Assembly: GCA_022483465.1 (NCBI GenBank)
Contig: JAKVNF010000001.1
Coordinates: 930,001-994,000, forward strand
Source: Lachnospiraceae bacterium
GTDB taxonomy: Bacteria; Bacillota; Clostridia; Lachnospirales; Lachnospiraceae
Direction: 5' to 3'
DNA: 64,000 bases
Shown: in pieces, positions 34,107 to 43,028 of the stretch
Numbering within the stretch: the stretch's first letter is position 1
Layout: each line of letters begins with the position of its first letter
Notes under the pieces: generated by a model
Database searches by the model: none
Told to the model about the DNA's origin: nothing
What the model saw: the letters and a program-made list of their open reading frames with translations, nothing else
Translations under genes and position numbers: made by a program

Positions 34107-35534
34107 TCACATCATCATGGAGGTGATGACTGAGGCTGCGTTCTTTCCCTCTCTCCAGTCGCTCCCGGTCTTGGCGAGCGTCGTCTGGTACCGGTCGTCC
34201 CCGTAGTAGGTCAGGCGGTAGTGCTTGCCCTCCTCAGTGATCACAAAGCCGAGCTCCTTCAGCGCCTGCCGCAGAGTGCCGGACATTGTCTTGTAGCCGT
34301 TCAGGAGGTCCTTCACTTCCTTGTCCCGCTTCTCTCCCACATGCTGATAGTCGTTGTGCTCGAGTACGTCTTCCAGCACGGCAGCCCGCCTTGACTTTGG
34401 CTTTGCGCTCTGCTGTGCCTTTGCCAGGGCATCCAGCAGCATCTCCCGGATCTCCCCCGGGTAGAACTCCTCCTCTTCGCCCAGGTACAGAATCGGGGTG
34501 CTCTTTGCGCCGCTGAGCTTGTTCCGAAGTCCCTGGTTCTCCATCTGCAGGGAGCTGTTCTCCCTCGTCAGCTCCTGGATGCGGGACTTCAGCCGCTGCA
34601 GGTCGTCGTCGAAGTTGTCCTCGTAGGCAACGACCGTCTCCTCTGCCTCTCTGCGGGCACGCTCGGCCTCGAGCCGGGCCTTCTGCTGCAGGTCAAGGCG
34701 CTCGTTCAGGATGGCCTCATTCACCCCGGACCAGGTGTACAGAAGCGGCAGCGTCTGGGCGTTTGCATACCGGAGGACAGCCCGGATGACCTTCGTCAAA
34801 AGGACCTTGTCGATCCCGGTGTAAGCGCGGTACCAGAAGCGGCTGTGACTGCCGTTGGGAAAGTAGATCCCGATGCCCCCGTTGTACTCGTTCTGGTCCT
34901 GACAGGCGGTGCGGATTTTCGTGTTCAGGCTCTTGGACCCCTCCGCGAGGATGTGGGCCGTTCCCTTCAACATGCTCCCCAGCCGGCGGATGTCCACCGG
35001 GTCGTAGTCAAAGACCGTCCGGGAGACGTACACCACCGGCAGGCGGTACCGGGCCTTTTGGTTGACCACATCCGTCAACAGGTTCAGGTTGTCCTCCTGG
35101 ATGATATGGGCATCCCGCCGGACCGGCAGTCCGTTGTCCGCCTCCACGTAGCCGCCCTCCAGAAGGAGCGTCACAAAGTGGGGCGTGGAGAAGGCGGTGT
35201 CCTCCATCAGGGCATCCTCTGTGTAACTCCGATCCAGCCGGATCGCCAGCTCCCGCTCGGCAAAGTTGCACACGTAGTCCGTGTCCCAGACGGCGCCATC
35301 CTTTGCCCGCTTTTCGTACCGCACCGCGATAATCCGGTCCCTGGCATCCTCCTCAAAGTCAATCCAGAGCGAATCGGTCCCAATCCGGCAGTTCCGCTTC
35401 CCGTCCCAGTTTCGAAGTGCCGGAATGATGTTCTCCTCATAGGGGCTCTCCAGATTCCAGCGCACCACCATCTGCAGGAAGACGTCCTCCGTCAGCGCAG
35501 GCGTCACACGCAGTACACTCGTATACAGCAGCAT
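34107..35534 (-). CDS. Unrecognised 475-aa protein with central coiled coil
   Basis: Not assigned to a family. An N-terminal alpha/beta region of about 270 residues includes a conserved-looking segment LNTKIRTACQDQNEYNGGIG and IYFPNGSHSRFWYRAY. It is followed by a predicted coiled coil (about 272-345, heptad-rich ERLDLQQKARLEAERARREA) and a linker. A C-terminal module of about 60 residues (TLRQALKELGFVITEEGKHY, LTYYGDDRYQTTLAKTGSD) recalls the HicA/dsRBD-like RNA-binding fold. No signal peptide or TM helix. ATG 35534 has AGGAGGGG just upstream. Single-gene unit with its own terminator, divergent from a membrane-protein gene. A nucleic-acid or defence role is possible but unproven. Confidence 0.75.
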   Translation of the reverse strand: MLLYTSVLRVTPALTEDVFLQMVVRWNLESPYEENIIPALRNWDGKRNCRIGTDSLWIDFEEDARDRIIAVRYEKRAKDGAVWDTDYVCNFAERELAIRLDRSYTEDALMEDTAFSTPHFVTLLLEGGYVEADNGLPVRRDAHIIQEDNLNLLTDVVNQKARYRLPVVYVSRTVFDYDPVDIRRLGSMLKGTAHILAEGSKSLNTKIRTACQDQNEYNGGIGIYFPNGSHSRFWYRAYTGIDKVLLTKVIRAVLRYANAQTLPLLYTWSGVNEAILNERLDLQQKARLEAERARREAEETVVAYEDNFDDDLQRLKSRIQELTRENSSLQMENQGLRNKLSGAKSTPILYLGEEEEFYPGEIREMLLDALAKAQQSAKPKSRRAAVLEDVLEHNDYQHVGEKRDKEVKDLLNGYKTMSGTLRQALKELGFVITEEGKHYRLTYYGDDRYQTTLAKTGSDWREGKNAASVITSMMM

Positions 35535-35760
35535 GCTCCCCTCCTATTTCCCCATCCGATCTGTTTTCCGGGTCCCTGCCCGTTGCTTTCAGTATACCGC
35601 ATCAGATCCGCCGGTGGGAGAACAGGATCTTTCTTCCCGGGGCAGTGCACCCTGCGCCTCAGCTGCCGGAAACTGTGGTCCTCCTCCCGCTTGACGGGGG
35701 CTCTCCCCGCTGATACGATGCGCTCTTGCAGGGGAGCTCCGGGCTCCCGGAAAGGAAACC

Positions 35761-36456
35761 ATGTCACAGAATAATACGGAAAAACAGATGCCAAAGGGCA
35801 TGCGCTACGGCGAGAGCGCCTTTGACATTGCCTATCTCCTGTTTGATCTTGTTGCCACCATCGTCTTCTTCGCGCGGGCAGAGGGAAGAACCGTCTTTGT
35901 CCTCTACGGATTTCTGACGCTCTGTCTCGGCGGGGGCGACGCCTTCCACCTGATTCCGCGGGTGCAGATGCACCTGATGGGTCCGGATGAGGACACCACC
36001 AAAAAGCTGGGCTTTGGCACTGCGGTGACCTCGGTCACCATGACGGTCTTCTACATCCTGCTCTACTACATCTGGCGGCTCCTGTTCCCGGAGATTGCGA
36101 TCTCACCGGTCATCCCGGCCCTGATCTGGATCACCGCGCTTGTCCGGATCGTGCTCTGTCTCTTTCCCCAGAACCGCTGGCTCACCGGGGATGGGGATAT
36201 CCGCTGGTCCTGGTACCGGAACCTTCCCTTCCTCGTGACCGGGATCCTGGTCATCGCCCTCTTTGCCATCTCGGGCAATACCTACGGGTACGGGCTCTGG
36301 AAGATGTGCATCGCCATCGCCCTGAGCTTCGCCTTCTACCTTCCCGTCACGGTGCTGGCAAAGAAAAAGCCCATGGTCGGCGCACTGATGCTGCCGAAGA
36401 CCCTGATGTACATCTGGGTCATCTCCATGGGACTCTCCCTTCTTGCGAAGGTATGA
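35761..36456 (+). CDS. Polytopic membrane protein, function unknown
   Basis: A 231-aa protein with about seven hydrophobic helices (for example FDIAYLLFDLVATIVFFARA, VTSVTMTVFYILLYYIW, FLVTGILVIALFAISGNTYG). A conserved-looking loop GGGDAFHLIPRVQMHLMG follows helix two. No transporter or enzyme motif was recognised. AGGAAACC precedes ATG 35761. Monocistronic, with a strong terminator 22 bases after its stop. Confidence 0.8.
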   Translation: MSQNNTEKQMPKGMRYGESAFDIAYLLFDLVATIVFFARAEGRTVFVLYGFLTLCLGGGDAFHLIPRVQMHLMGPDEDTTKKLGFGTAVTSVTMTVFYILLYYIWRLLFPEIAISPVIPALIWITALVRIVLCLFPQNRWLTGDGDIRWSWYRNLPFLVTGILVIALFAISGNTYGYGLWKMCIAIALSFAFYLPVTVLAKKKPMVGALMLPKTLMYIWVISMGLSLLAKV

Positions 36457-36477
36457 TCTTATCTTGTTGATGCTTGC

Positions 36478-36508
36478 AGCCAGGCAGGTTACTCCTGCCT
36501 GGCTTTTT
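36478..36508 (+). terminator. Rho-independent terminator
   Basis: Stem AGCCAGGCAGG / CCTGCCTGGCT with a five-base loop and a T tail. It ends the membrane-protein gene and may also serve the convergent ribbon-helix-helix gene. Confidence 0.88.
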
Positions 36509-36526
36509 GCTGCCCTCTGCTTTCTC

Positions 36527-36721
36527 TCAGGAGATGTCCAGGTGGGGCGGCTCGTCCAGGTGCTCCGAGACATACTTTCCGTCCTTTTTGCGCTGCCTGA
36601 CGCACTCGGTCAGAAGGTACTCGATCTGTCCGTTGACAGACCGAAAGTCATCTTCTGCCCAGGCAGCAATCGCATTGTAGAGCTTTTCATCGAGCCGAAG
36701 CGGCACCTGTTTCTTTGCCAT
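36527..36721 (-). CDS. Ribbon-helix-helix (Arc-like) DNA-binding protein
   Basis: A 64-aa protein. The Arc/MetJ-type fold is visible: beta strand VPLRLDEKLYNAIAAWAEDD, then the second helix VNGQIEYLLTECVRQRKK. These usually bind DNA as dimers. ATG 36721 has AGGATGG upstream and lies 43 bases after the SPFH gene stop, so the two form an operon. The pairing of an SPFH gene with a small Arc-like gene suggests autoregulation of the pair. No toxin gene is adjacent. Confidence 0.85.
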   Translation of the reverse strand: MAKKQVPLRLDEKLYNAIAAWAEDDFRSVNGQIEYLLTECVRQRKKDGKYVSEHLDEPPHLDIS

Positions 36722-36764
36722 TTTCCATCCTTATCACATGTCTTGGTTGGTTCTCTCGTATATT

Positions 36765-37778
36765 TTAATACAGACTTCCGGAATTCACGATAGGCTGCGC
36801 ATCGTGGCTGCCGCACAGCACCACCAGGAGGTTGGAGACCATCGCGGCCTTGCGCTCCTCGTCCAGGGTCACCACCCCGTCCTTCTCCAGGGCGGCCAGC
36901 GCCATCTCCACCATGCCGACCGCGCCGTCCACGATCATCTTTCTAGCATCGATGACCGCAGAGGCCTGCTGCCGCTGCAGCATCACCGCGGCGATCTCCG
37001 GCGCATAGGCGAGGTAGGTGATCCGCGCCTCCTCAATGGAGAGGCCCGCCGGGGCCACCTTCTTCTGGATCATGTCCCGGATCCGCTCCGCCACCACCGT
37101 GGTGGAGCCCCGAAGGCTTCCGTCATCCGCCTTGCCATCCCCGGTGGTGTCCACCCCGGGCGCCACGTCGTAGGGATAGATCTTCACAATGTCACGCACC
37201 GCGGCATCCGCCTGCAGGGAGAGGTACTCCTTGTAGTTGTCCACCTCGAACACCGCCTTTGCGGTATCCTGCACCCGCCAGATGATGGCGACGGAGATCA
37301 CGACGGGATTTCCCAGAACGTCATTGACCTTCTGCTTTGCGTTGCTCAGTGTCATCGCCTTGAGGGAGATCTTCTTGGAGCCATTCTTCTCCGAGGAGCT
37401 CTCTCTCGCAGCACCTCCCCGTCCCTCCGCATCGTTCACGTCCGCGCTCTGGCCCAGTCTTGTCCCCGCTGCGGGGTTCACTGCCGTGCAGAAGGGGTTC
37501 ACGTAGTAAAAGCCCTCTCCCTTCAGGGTTCCCACATACTTGCCGAACAGCGTCAGCACCAGCGCCTCCTGAGGCTTCAGGACCCGGAATCCGGGGAGCA
37601 GGATCCATCCGCCCATGATCCAGATCATGGCAGGCAGAAAAAGCGGCAGGTAGGGCTCGTCCGCGCTCCCCTTCATGATGGCCATGATCAGCAGGATCAC
37701 TGCCAGTGCCGTCACGGCAATCCACAGGATCAGAACCGCCATGCCGTGTTTCTTGCCTTCCAACACCTTCTCTTTCAT
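36765..37778 (-). CDS. SPFH/Band 7 domain membrane protein
   Basis: A 337-aa protein with two N-terminal TM helices (about 11-34 and 46-62), then a stomatin/prohibitin-like SPFH domain: [47 protein letters not shown], and [43 protein letters not shown]. It likely forms oligomeric membrane scaffolds. An unusual insertion in the domain, rich in Asp and Gly ([13 protein letters not shown]), resembles a calcium-loop sequence. Co-transcribed with the ribbon-helix-helix gene. AAGGAAGC precedes ATG 37778. Confidence 0.88.
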   Translation of the reverse strand: MKEKVLEGKKHGMAVLILWIAVTALAVILLIMAIMKGSADEPYLPLFLPAMIWIMGGWILLPGFRVLKPQEALVLTLFGKYVGTLKGEGFYYVNPFCTAVNPAAGTRLGQSADVNDAEGRGGAARESSSEKNGSKKISLKAMTLSNAKQKVNDVLGNPVVISVAIIWRVQDTAKAVFEVDNYKEYLSLQADAAVRDIVKIYPYDVAPGVDTTGDGKADDGSLRGSTTVVAERIRDMIQKKVAPAGLSIEEARITYLAYAPEIAAVMLQRQQASAVIDARKMIVDGAVGMVEMALAALEKDGVVTLDEERKAAMVSNLLVVLCGSHDAQPIVNSGSLY

Positions 37779-37998
37779 TCCAGCTTCCTTTCCGGGACGC
37801 TCCGGTCCCGCGAGATGTTCTCGCCTCTATCATGATGATATCATATTGATATCAATTCGTAAAGGGACAGGAAGCGCCGGAATGGGGAAGATCTCCAGCC
37901 CGCAGCAGATTTCAAAAACTGCGCCAAGGATTCCCGTGGTTTTAACCATGGGAGGAATTGGCGCTCAGCCGTTTCGCCTGCCAGAGGCTAAAAAATAT
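37779..37998. other. Intergenic stretch left of the ISL3 element
   Basis: Promoter side of the SPFH gene. An AT-rich block TGATATCATATTGATATCAA (about 37835-37855) contains near-palindromic GATATCA repeats that could be an operator for the SPFH/ribbon-helix-helix unit. No gene seen. Confidence 0.35.
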
Positions 37999-39752
37999 GG
38001 GTCTTTCATTTTTCTTGTGTGATGCACTAAAAGAAGGCAGCCTATAGAGAATATCATCTATTTACAAAAAGAGATTTCCTGATATCATCTCGATTGCACG
38101 TCGCCCAAGATATGCAATACGGGATAAAAAGGAAACCTCTTATGAATCAGAATTATACATACACCGAGGCGAATGGGCAAATGTCTTTTGCTGCCCGGAC
38201 TCAAAATGACTATCTGATGTTCCCAAGCCACCTGACGGGGTTCCATCAGGAGAGCGTTGAAGAGGTTCCTATTCGAGACGTCAGGCCCTTCCACTCCATG
38301 CGGAAGAGCAAACTGAGTGAGAATACCTTCAAAAGGGCTTATATTCTGCGCGGTAAATTGGACCAGCTGGACCATCCTGTATGCTCTTGCTGCGGGCGCA
38401 GGATGTACAAGAATCAGACCTACCACACGAAGATCAAACACATTCCCTTTCAGGCATGCCAAACCATCATTGAGTGCGACAAGTACCAGTGGAGATGCAA
38501 TCTCTGTGGCAAGACCATCACACCGGATGTCGCGTTCAAGGCAGATGATTCGATGATTACAAAGGAGCTTGAGCAGCTGATCATCCGCTATCTTTCTATG
38601 GATGAATTTACCCTTACGGACACGGCAATCATTACTGGCGTCAACATCAATACGATCAAGAAGATCGATCTTAAGCGTCTGAAGGGTCTTTACGCGGATG
38701 AGAATGGCAAGCTCAAAAAGCCTGCCGCCTATGCAAGGTATCTTGCCATTGACGAGTTCAAGCTGCATAACGGACACAAATATGCGACGCACATCATAGA
38801 CCTGATAACCGGTGCGGTGCTGTTCATCCGAGCAGGCAAAACAAAGGCCGTTGTAGAAGAATTCATGGAGCTGGTGGGTGACGACTGGATGCATCATGTA
38901 GAGGCCGTTGCCATGGATATGAACAGCGACTTCCAGGAGGCTTTCAAGGCAAAATGCGGTTGGATCCAGATCGTTTATGATCATTTCCACATCGTCAAGA
39001 ACTTCAACGAGAAGGTCATTGCCGAGGTTCGGAAGGAGGAACAGATCCGCCTGAAGAAGGAAGGCCTGGTCGAGGAAGCTACTGTTCTGAAGGGGTCAAG
39101 GAAGATACTCTGTGCCAGCAGGGAGTCCCTGCAGAAACACGATCAGGAAGCCCGTGAGGGCAAGGTGTGCCGCAAGGGATCTGCGATCTTCGGTACGACC
39201 GATTACAGGCATACCCATGACGATTTCGAGCGGCGATACGACGACATCATCAACTCGAACAAGCTGCTGTTCACCTGTGATCTGATCAAGCAGGCCATGC
39301 AGGAAGCATATGCCTCAGCCAATCAGGCGACGATGATCGAGAAGTTTACAGATATCATCGACTGGTGCAGGGGCACGAAAAATGAGCACTTTCTCTGGTT
39401 TGCCAGGCTCATTGAGAACCACTTTGACGGCATTGTGGGATACGGGCTCTATCCGATCAGCTCCGGGAAGATAGAGGGGATCAACGCACACATCAAGGTC
39501 ATTCGCAGGAAAGCCTATGGCCTTCCAGATGATGAGTACTTTTTCCTAAAGATCATGGATGCATCCAGAAATCCGTACAAGAGGATCTGATGGATAAAGC
39601 TGTTCCGAGACCGTGGGCCCCTCGGCGATGCTCCCACGGTCCGCCCGGGAGTACAGATACACGGAGAGCAGAGGGCACCTGTGGAGGACCGGGGGCAGAG
39701 GACCTCGGAGACGGTCAGGAAGGGCTCATCCCACAAAAAAAGTGAAAGGGCC
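37999..39752 (+). mobile_element. ISL3-family insertion sequence, 1,754 bp
   Basis: Related inverted ends: left GGGTCTTTCATTTTTCTTGT, right (opposite strand) GGCCCTTTCACTTTTTTTGT. The 8-bp duplication AAAAATAT lies at 37991-37998 and 39753-39760. Single transposase gene. About 160 bp of GC-rich, hairpin-forming sequence separates the transposase stop from the right end. Confidence 0.9.
38142..39590 (+). CDS. ISL3-family transposase
   Basis: A 482-aa transposase. N-terminal zinc ribbon (CSCCGRRMYKN...CNLCGKTI), helix-turn-helix-like region, then the ISL3 DDE core with YLAIDEFKLHNGHKYATHIIDL, VAMDMNSDFQEAF, YDHFHIVKNFN and near the end GKIEGINAHIKVIRRKAYG. ATG 38142 (MNQNYTYTEANG) has AGGAAACC upstream; the frame is open 16 codons further. 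Looks intact. Confidence 0.92.
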   Translation: MNQNYTYTEANGQMSFAARTQNDYLMFPSHLTGFHQESVEEVPIRDVRPFHSMRKSKLSENTFKRAYILRGKLDQLDHPVCSCCGRRMYKNQTYHTKIKHIPFQACQTIIECDKYQWRCNLCGKTITPDVAFKADDSMITKELEQLIIRYLSMDEFTLTDTAIITGVNINTIKKIDLKRLKGLYADENGKLKKPAAYARYLAIDEFKLHNGHKYATHIIDLITGAVLFIRAGKTKAVVEEFMELVGDDWMHHVEAVAMDMNSDFQEAFKAKCGWIQIVYDHFHIVKNFNEKVIAEVRKEEQIRLKKEGLVEEATVLKGSRKILCASRESLQKHDQEAREGKVCRKGSAIFGTTDYRHTHDDFERRYDDIINSNKLLFTCDLIKQAMQEAYASANQATMIEKFTDIIDWCRGTKNEHFLWFARLIENHFDGIVGYGLYPISSGKIEGINAHIKVIRRKAYGLPDDEYFFLKIMDASRNPYKRI

Positions 39753-39852
39753 AAAAATATTGAAAAACTTTGCTTTCTCCCCAAAAATCTGACATATTTG
39801 GTGTGTAGCAGATCACGGTACAGGTAAGCGGCCAAGTCGAAAGGAAGCTGTT

Positions 39853-41118
39853 ATGCGTGCTTGCTCTGAAATGCCATATCATATCGGCGTATTGCTAAAA
39901 CTTCATTTATCTGAGGCGGGGAAGCGGCTTGTTGCTGTCAATGATGGTGCGCAGCGTTCTGTCTACAATCATCTGGTAGCATGCAATAATGAAATCTACC
40001 ACTTGAAGAAAACCGCTGATTTTGTTCCTGCTGACAGAGATCGCATCGCTTATCTGAAGAGTGTGACCTGCAATGCGGCTGCAATTAAGAATGCACTGCC
40101 ATATCTTTATGGAAAAGATGTGGACTGCCAGACTGTGGAAAATGGTATCCGCAATTATCGGACTGCATGGAAAAACATGAAAGAACGCCATACAGGTGTA
40201 CCGGCACTGCATAAAAAGTCAGCCGAGCAGACATGGCAGACAAACTGCCACTACAACGCACAAAGTACAGGCTTTTCGGATGGCACTGTTCGCTTTGTGG
40301 ACAGGCATCACATTATGCTGCCGAAGCTCGGGAAAGTGCGCTGCGATGGTTCTCCAAAAATCATTGACATGCTGTTATCGCATAACGAGGATACCAGAAT
40401 CGGAACAGTTACCATTCGCCGTGATGCTGTCGGTGAGTACTGGGTATCGCTTCAGATAGCATCTGAAACACCGTTTAAGCAGGCTCTTCCAAAAACCGGC
40501 AAACAATGCGGCATTGATCTTAACCTGCTGGATCTTGCCAACGATTCCGACGGCAACGCCATCGAAAACAAGCGTTTTCGTAAAGTATCAGAACACAGAA
40601 TTGAAAAGCAGCAGCGTTCCCTGTCCCGTAAGGCGGAAGCCGCCAAGCGAAACGGGAAAAAACTGGCAGATGCCAAAAACTATCAGAAACAGCGCAGGAA
40701 ACTAGCCAAGACGCAGCGTCATATTGCAAGGCAGAGGGACGAGTATCTAAATGTGATCTCCAAGCGTATGGTCGAAAACCAAGACCTTATCGCCGCAGAA
40801 AACTTAAAGGTACGCAACCTTCTTAAAAATCACTGCCTTGCAAAAAGCATCAGCGATGCAGGATGGCGCACACTGCTTTCGTTATTGCAGCAGAAAGCAG
40901 ACATGTACGGCAAAACCGTTATTCTGGTTTCCCCGCAATATACAACACAGACATGCAGCAACTGCGGGCATGTGCTGAAAGGCAAGTACATGCTGCCGCT
41001 TTCTGCCAGAGAATGGACGTGCCCTGTATGCGGTACGCACCATCTGCGTGATCAGAACGCGGCGCAGAATATTCTTGCCAAAGCATTGATTGTTACGGCT
41101 GGAACAGCCTTAACATAG
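39853..41118 (+). CDS. tnpB: TnpB RNA-guided nuclease of an IS200/IS605-type element
   Basis: A 421-aa TnpB (IS605 OrfB). RuvC catalytic residues: Asp in CGIDLNLLDLAND, Glu in AAENLKVRNLL and Asp in RDQNAAQNI. The C4 zinc ribbon CSNCGH...CPVCG lies between the last two. Such proteins bind a right-end-derived omega RNA and cut DNA at element donor sites. No TnpA (Y1) partner is adjacent. The stop codon lies three bases before an IS4-type element (41122), which separates the gene from the presumed omega RNA region at 42778-42966. ATG 39853 has AAGGAAG upstream. Confidence 0.9.
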   Translation: MRACSEMPYHIGVLLKLHLSEAGKRLVAVNDGAQRSVYNHLVACNNEIYHLKKTADFVPADRDRIAYLKSVTCNAAAIKNALPYLYGKDVDCQTVENGIRNYRTAWKNMKERHTGVPALHKKSAEQTWQTNCHYNAQSTGFSDGTVRFVDRHHIMLPKLGKVRCDGSPKIIDMLLSHNEDTRIGTVTIRRDAVGEYWVSLQIASETPFKQALPKTGKQCGIDLNLLDLANDSDGNAIENKRFRKVSEHRIEKQQRSLSRKAEAAKRNGKKLADAKNYQKQRRKLAKTQRHIARQRDEYLNVISKRMVENQDLIAAENLKVRNLLKNHCLAKSISDAGWRTLLSLLQQKADMYGKTVILVSPQYTTQTCSNCGHVLKGKYMLPLSAREWTCPVCGTHHLRDQNAAQNILAKALIVTAGTALT

Positions 41119-41121
41119 TAA

Positions 41122-42770
41122 CTCAAACTTCCCACTTGGTCCGACCCTCGAAAAACGTTGAAAATACGCCCAAAATTGAGCTTTTTACTATGAGTTTTTC
41201 GGCTTCTTGACAATTGAAAAAGCACTCTGTGCCTTCTATAATAAGATCATCCACAATCAAAAGAAAGTACAGGTGCTCACAATGAGTATACATCAAAACA
41301 AGCCAATTGCAACTGCTAATTTCGAGGACGAATGTGCGTTTGGAAACGCCATGAAAGAGCTTGGCGTAAGCGCTCTCCTGAAGGCCTCCAATATCACCAA
41401 GGCGAAGGGTGCCTCTGCATATGAGCTCTTTCAGTTTCTTGTAATCCTCGTGTTCCAGAAGTGCAACCTGTATCACTTCCTCAACTCCAAGAAGAAGGAT
41501 ACTGCCTATGACGATAACACCTACTACCGCTTCCTGAATGAAGGACGCTACAACTGGAGAAAGTTCATCCTGATCCTCTCCGCCAGGATTGCCGCCTATT
41601 TCACTACTCTTACCCGCGAGAACAGGGCACGATGCTTCGTGCTCGATGACTCTGTCATCGCCCGTAACCGTTCCAAAAAGGTGGAGCTGCTCTCCAATGT
41701 CTACAATCACGTGATCCACAGAACCGAGAGGGGATTTAATCTCCTTCTTCTTGGGTGGACCGATGGATACAGCTTCCTTCCGGTCCAGTACATCATGCTT
41801 GCTTCGGCCAAGGCTAAGAGCCGCATCTGCGACGTATACGACAAGCACCTGCGTCATAACACCAACGCGTACAAGAGACGGGTGGATGCAATTACGCAAA
41901 AGCCCGTGATTGCACTTCAGTTGCTTCGCTTCGCCATTGACGCTGATATCAAAGCCGAATACGTGCTCATGGATACCTGGTTCACGACAGAACCGTTCAT
42001 CTGCAACATCAAGAACCTCGGCCTTGAGGTGATCGGCATGCTCAAAGATACCAAGCAGCAGTATTGGTACAAAGGCAGGCTGTATAACCTGAAAGGCCTT
42101 GCGAAGACTGCCATCCGTCATTGCCCGCAGGGGAACCTGTTCGGGTCCATTGTTGTCAAAACGAAGTATCAGCAGCTTCCTGTCAAGCTGGTCTTTGTCC
42201 GCAATCGCAACAAGAAGGATGAGTACATCATCCTTCTGACCACTGCGGTGACTCTGCCCGACAGTGAGGTAGTCAGAATCTATGGCTACAGGTGGGGCAT
42301 CGAGGTATGCTTCAGGGCATGCAAGTCCTTTCTCAAGCTTGGCAAGGAGTTTCAAGGACTCAGCTACGACGTAACCGACAGCACAACTGCACTCGTGCTC
42401 ACACGATTTCTCATTCTCGAGTATATCCGTCGCAAGAAGAATGATCCCAAGACCATCTGTGAGCTGTTCTTCGTCTGCTGTGATGACATTCAGGATATTT
42501 CCCTGAAGCAGTCGATTGACCGTCTTGCTGCAATGCTGATCGAGGGGGTCAGAACAGGTGATGTCTCCATTCAGATCTCCGAAAAGATGCGTAGCGACCT
42601 GACAAACTGGTTTTCGACACAGCCTGAGTTTATACAGAACCTGTTCCGCGACTTCCTAAATTTGTTTCTAACAAGCGATAAAGTTGCATAATGCTGTCAA
42701 GTTTCAAAAAATCACCTGTTGAGCAAGAAACCATCGGCCGTTACAGCATTTTTCAAGTGGGAAGTTTGAG
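41122..42770 (+). mobile_element. IS4-type insertion sequence, 1,649 bp
   Basis: Exact 17-bp terminal inverted repeats (CTCAAACTTCCCACTTG) and a 7-bp duplication ATAGTAA at 41115-41121 and 42771-42777. The left duplication includes the tnpB stop codon. Carries one transposase gene. Confidence 0.93.
41282..42691 (+). CDS. IS4-family DDE transposase
   Basis: A 469-aa transposase. DDE landmarks: FVLDDSVIARNRSKKVEL (first Asp), YVLMDTWFTTEPFICNI (second Asp), and YGYRWGIEVCFRACKSFLKLG with the Y-(2)-R-(3)-E pattern of the IS4 family. ATG 41282 (MSIHQNKPIATANF) has AGGTG upstream; the frame is open 25 codons further with a poorer context. Intact by inspection. Confidence 0.92.
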   Translation: MSIHQNKPIATANFEDECAFGNAMKELGVSALLKASNITKAKGASAYELFQFLVILVFQKCNLYHFLNSKKKDTAYDDNTYYRFLNEGRYNWRKFILILSARIAAYFTTLTRENRARCFVLDDSVIARNRSKKVELLSNVYNHVIHRTERGFNLLLLGWTDGYSFLPVQYIMLASAKAKSRICDVYDKHLRHNTNAYKRRVDAITQKPVIALQLLRFAIDADIKAEYVLMDTWFTTEPFICNIKNLGLEVIGMLKDTKQQYWYKGRLYNLKGLAKTAIRHCPQGNLFGSIVVKTKYQQLPVKLVFVRNRNKKDEYIILLTTAVTLPDSEVVRIYGYRWGIEVCFRACKSFLKLGKEFQGLSYDVTDSTTALVLTRFLILEYIRRKKNDPKTICELFFVCCDDIQDISLKQSIDRLAAMLIEGVRTGDVSIQISEKMRSDLTNWFSTQPEFIQNLFRDFLNLFLTSDKVA

Positions 42771-42777
42771 ATAGTAA

Positions 42778-42966
42778 CTGTTGACATGTCACCCTAGCAT
42801 GGCAACTCGCTAGGATAACCGCCCCCTAATTGGCTGACCTCCACACAGGCTCCTGCGGGACTTGTGCGAGCCGGCTGTATCCGGGTAAGTTGTTGAAGGG
42901 GAAGCCTATTCTTCGGGATAGGAAGCCTTTTCTACAAGCTCGCGACTTTAGTCGTGAGTAGTTGAC
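42778..42966 (+). ncRNA. Putative omega RNA / right end of the TnpB element, separated from tnpB
   Basis: Directly after the IS4-type duplication lies a structured stretch: CCTAGC...GCTAGG hairpin, CCTAT...ATAGG hairpin, and a terminal CTCGCGAC-TTTA-GTCGTGAG hairpin ending near TTGAC. This resembles right ends of IS605-group elements, where the omega RNA scaffold overlaps the 3' side of tnpB. The IS insertion now puts about 1.65 kb between them. RNA identity is inferred from position and structure only. Confidence 0.5.
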
Positions 42967-43028
42967 AAAGAGCCAACCGGTACCCGCCGCCGAAAAGGAG
43001 GCGGCCGTCATGACCAGTACAGCAAGGC

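Larger units (their letters stand above)
39761..42966 (+). mobile_element. IS605/IS1341-type element carrying tnpB, split by an IS4-type insertion
   Basis: Composite extent: presumed left-end sequence begins near 39761 immediately after the ISL3 duplication (the exact left end is not determined). TnpB follows, then the IS4-type insertion, then the original right end with hairpins, finishing in CTCGCGACTTTAGTCGTGAG and TTGAC near 42966. No terminal duplication is expected for this family. Left boundary uncertain. Confidence 0.55.

Noticed and set aside
39591-39752. GC-rich hairpin region downstream of the ISL3 transposase as a possible structured RNA
   Set aside because: It lies inside the ISL3 element before its right end and is better explained as a transcription terminator or subterminal sequence.
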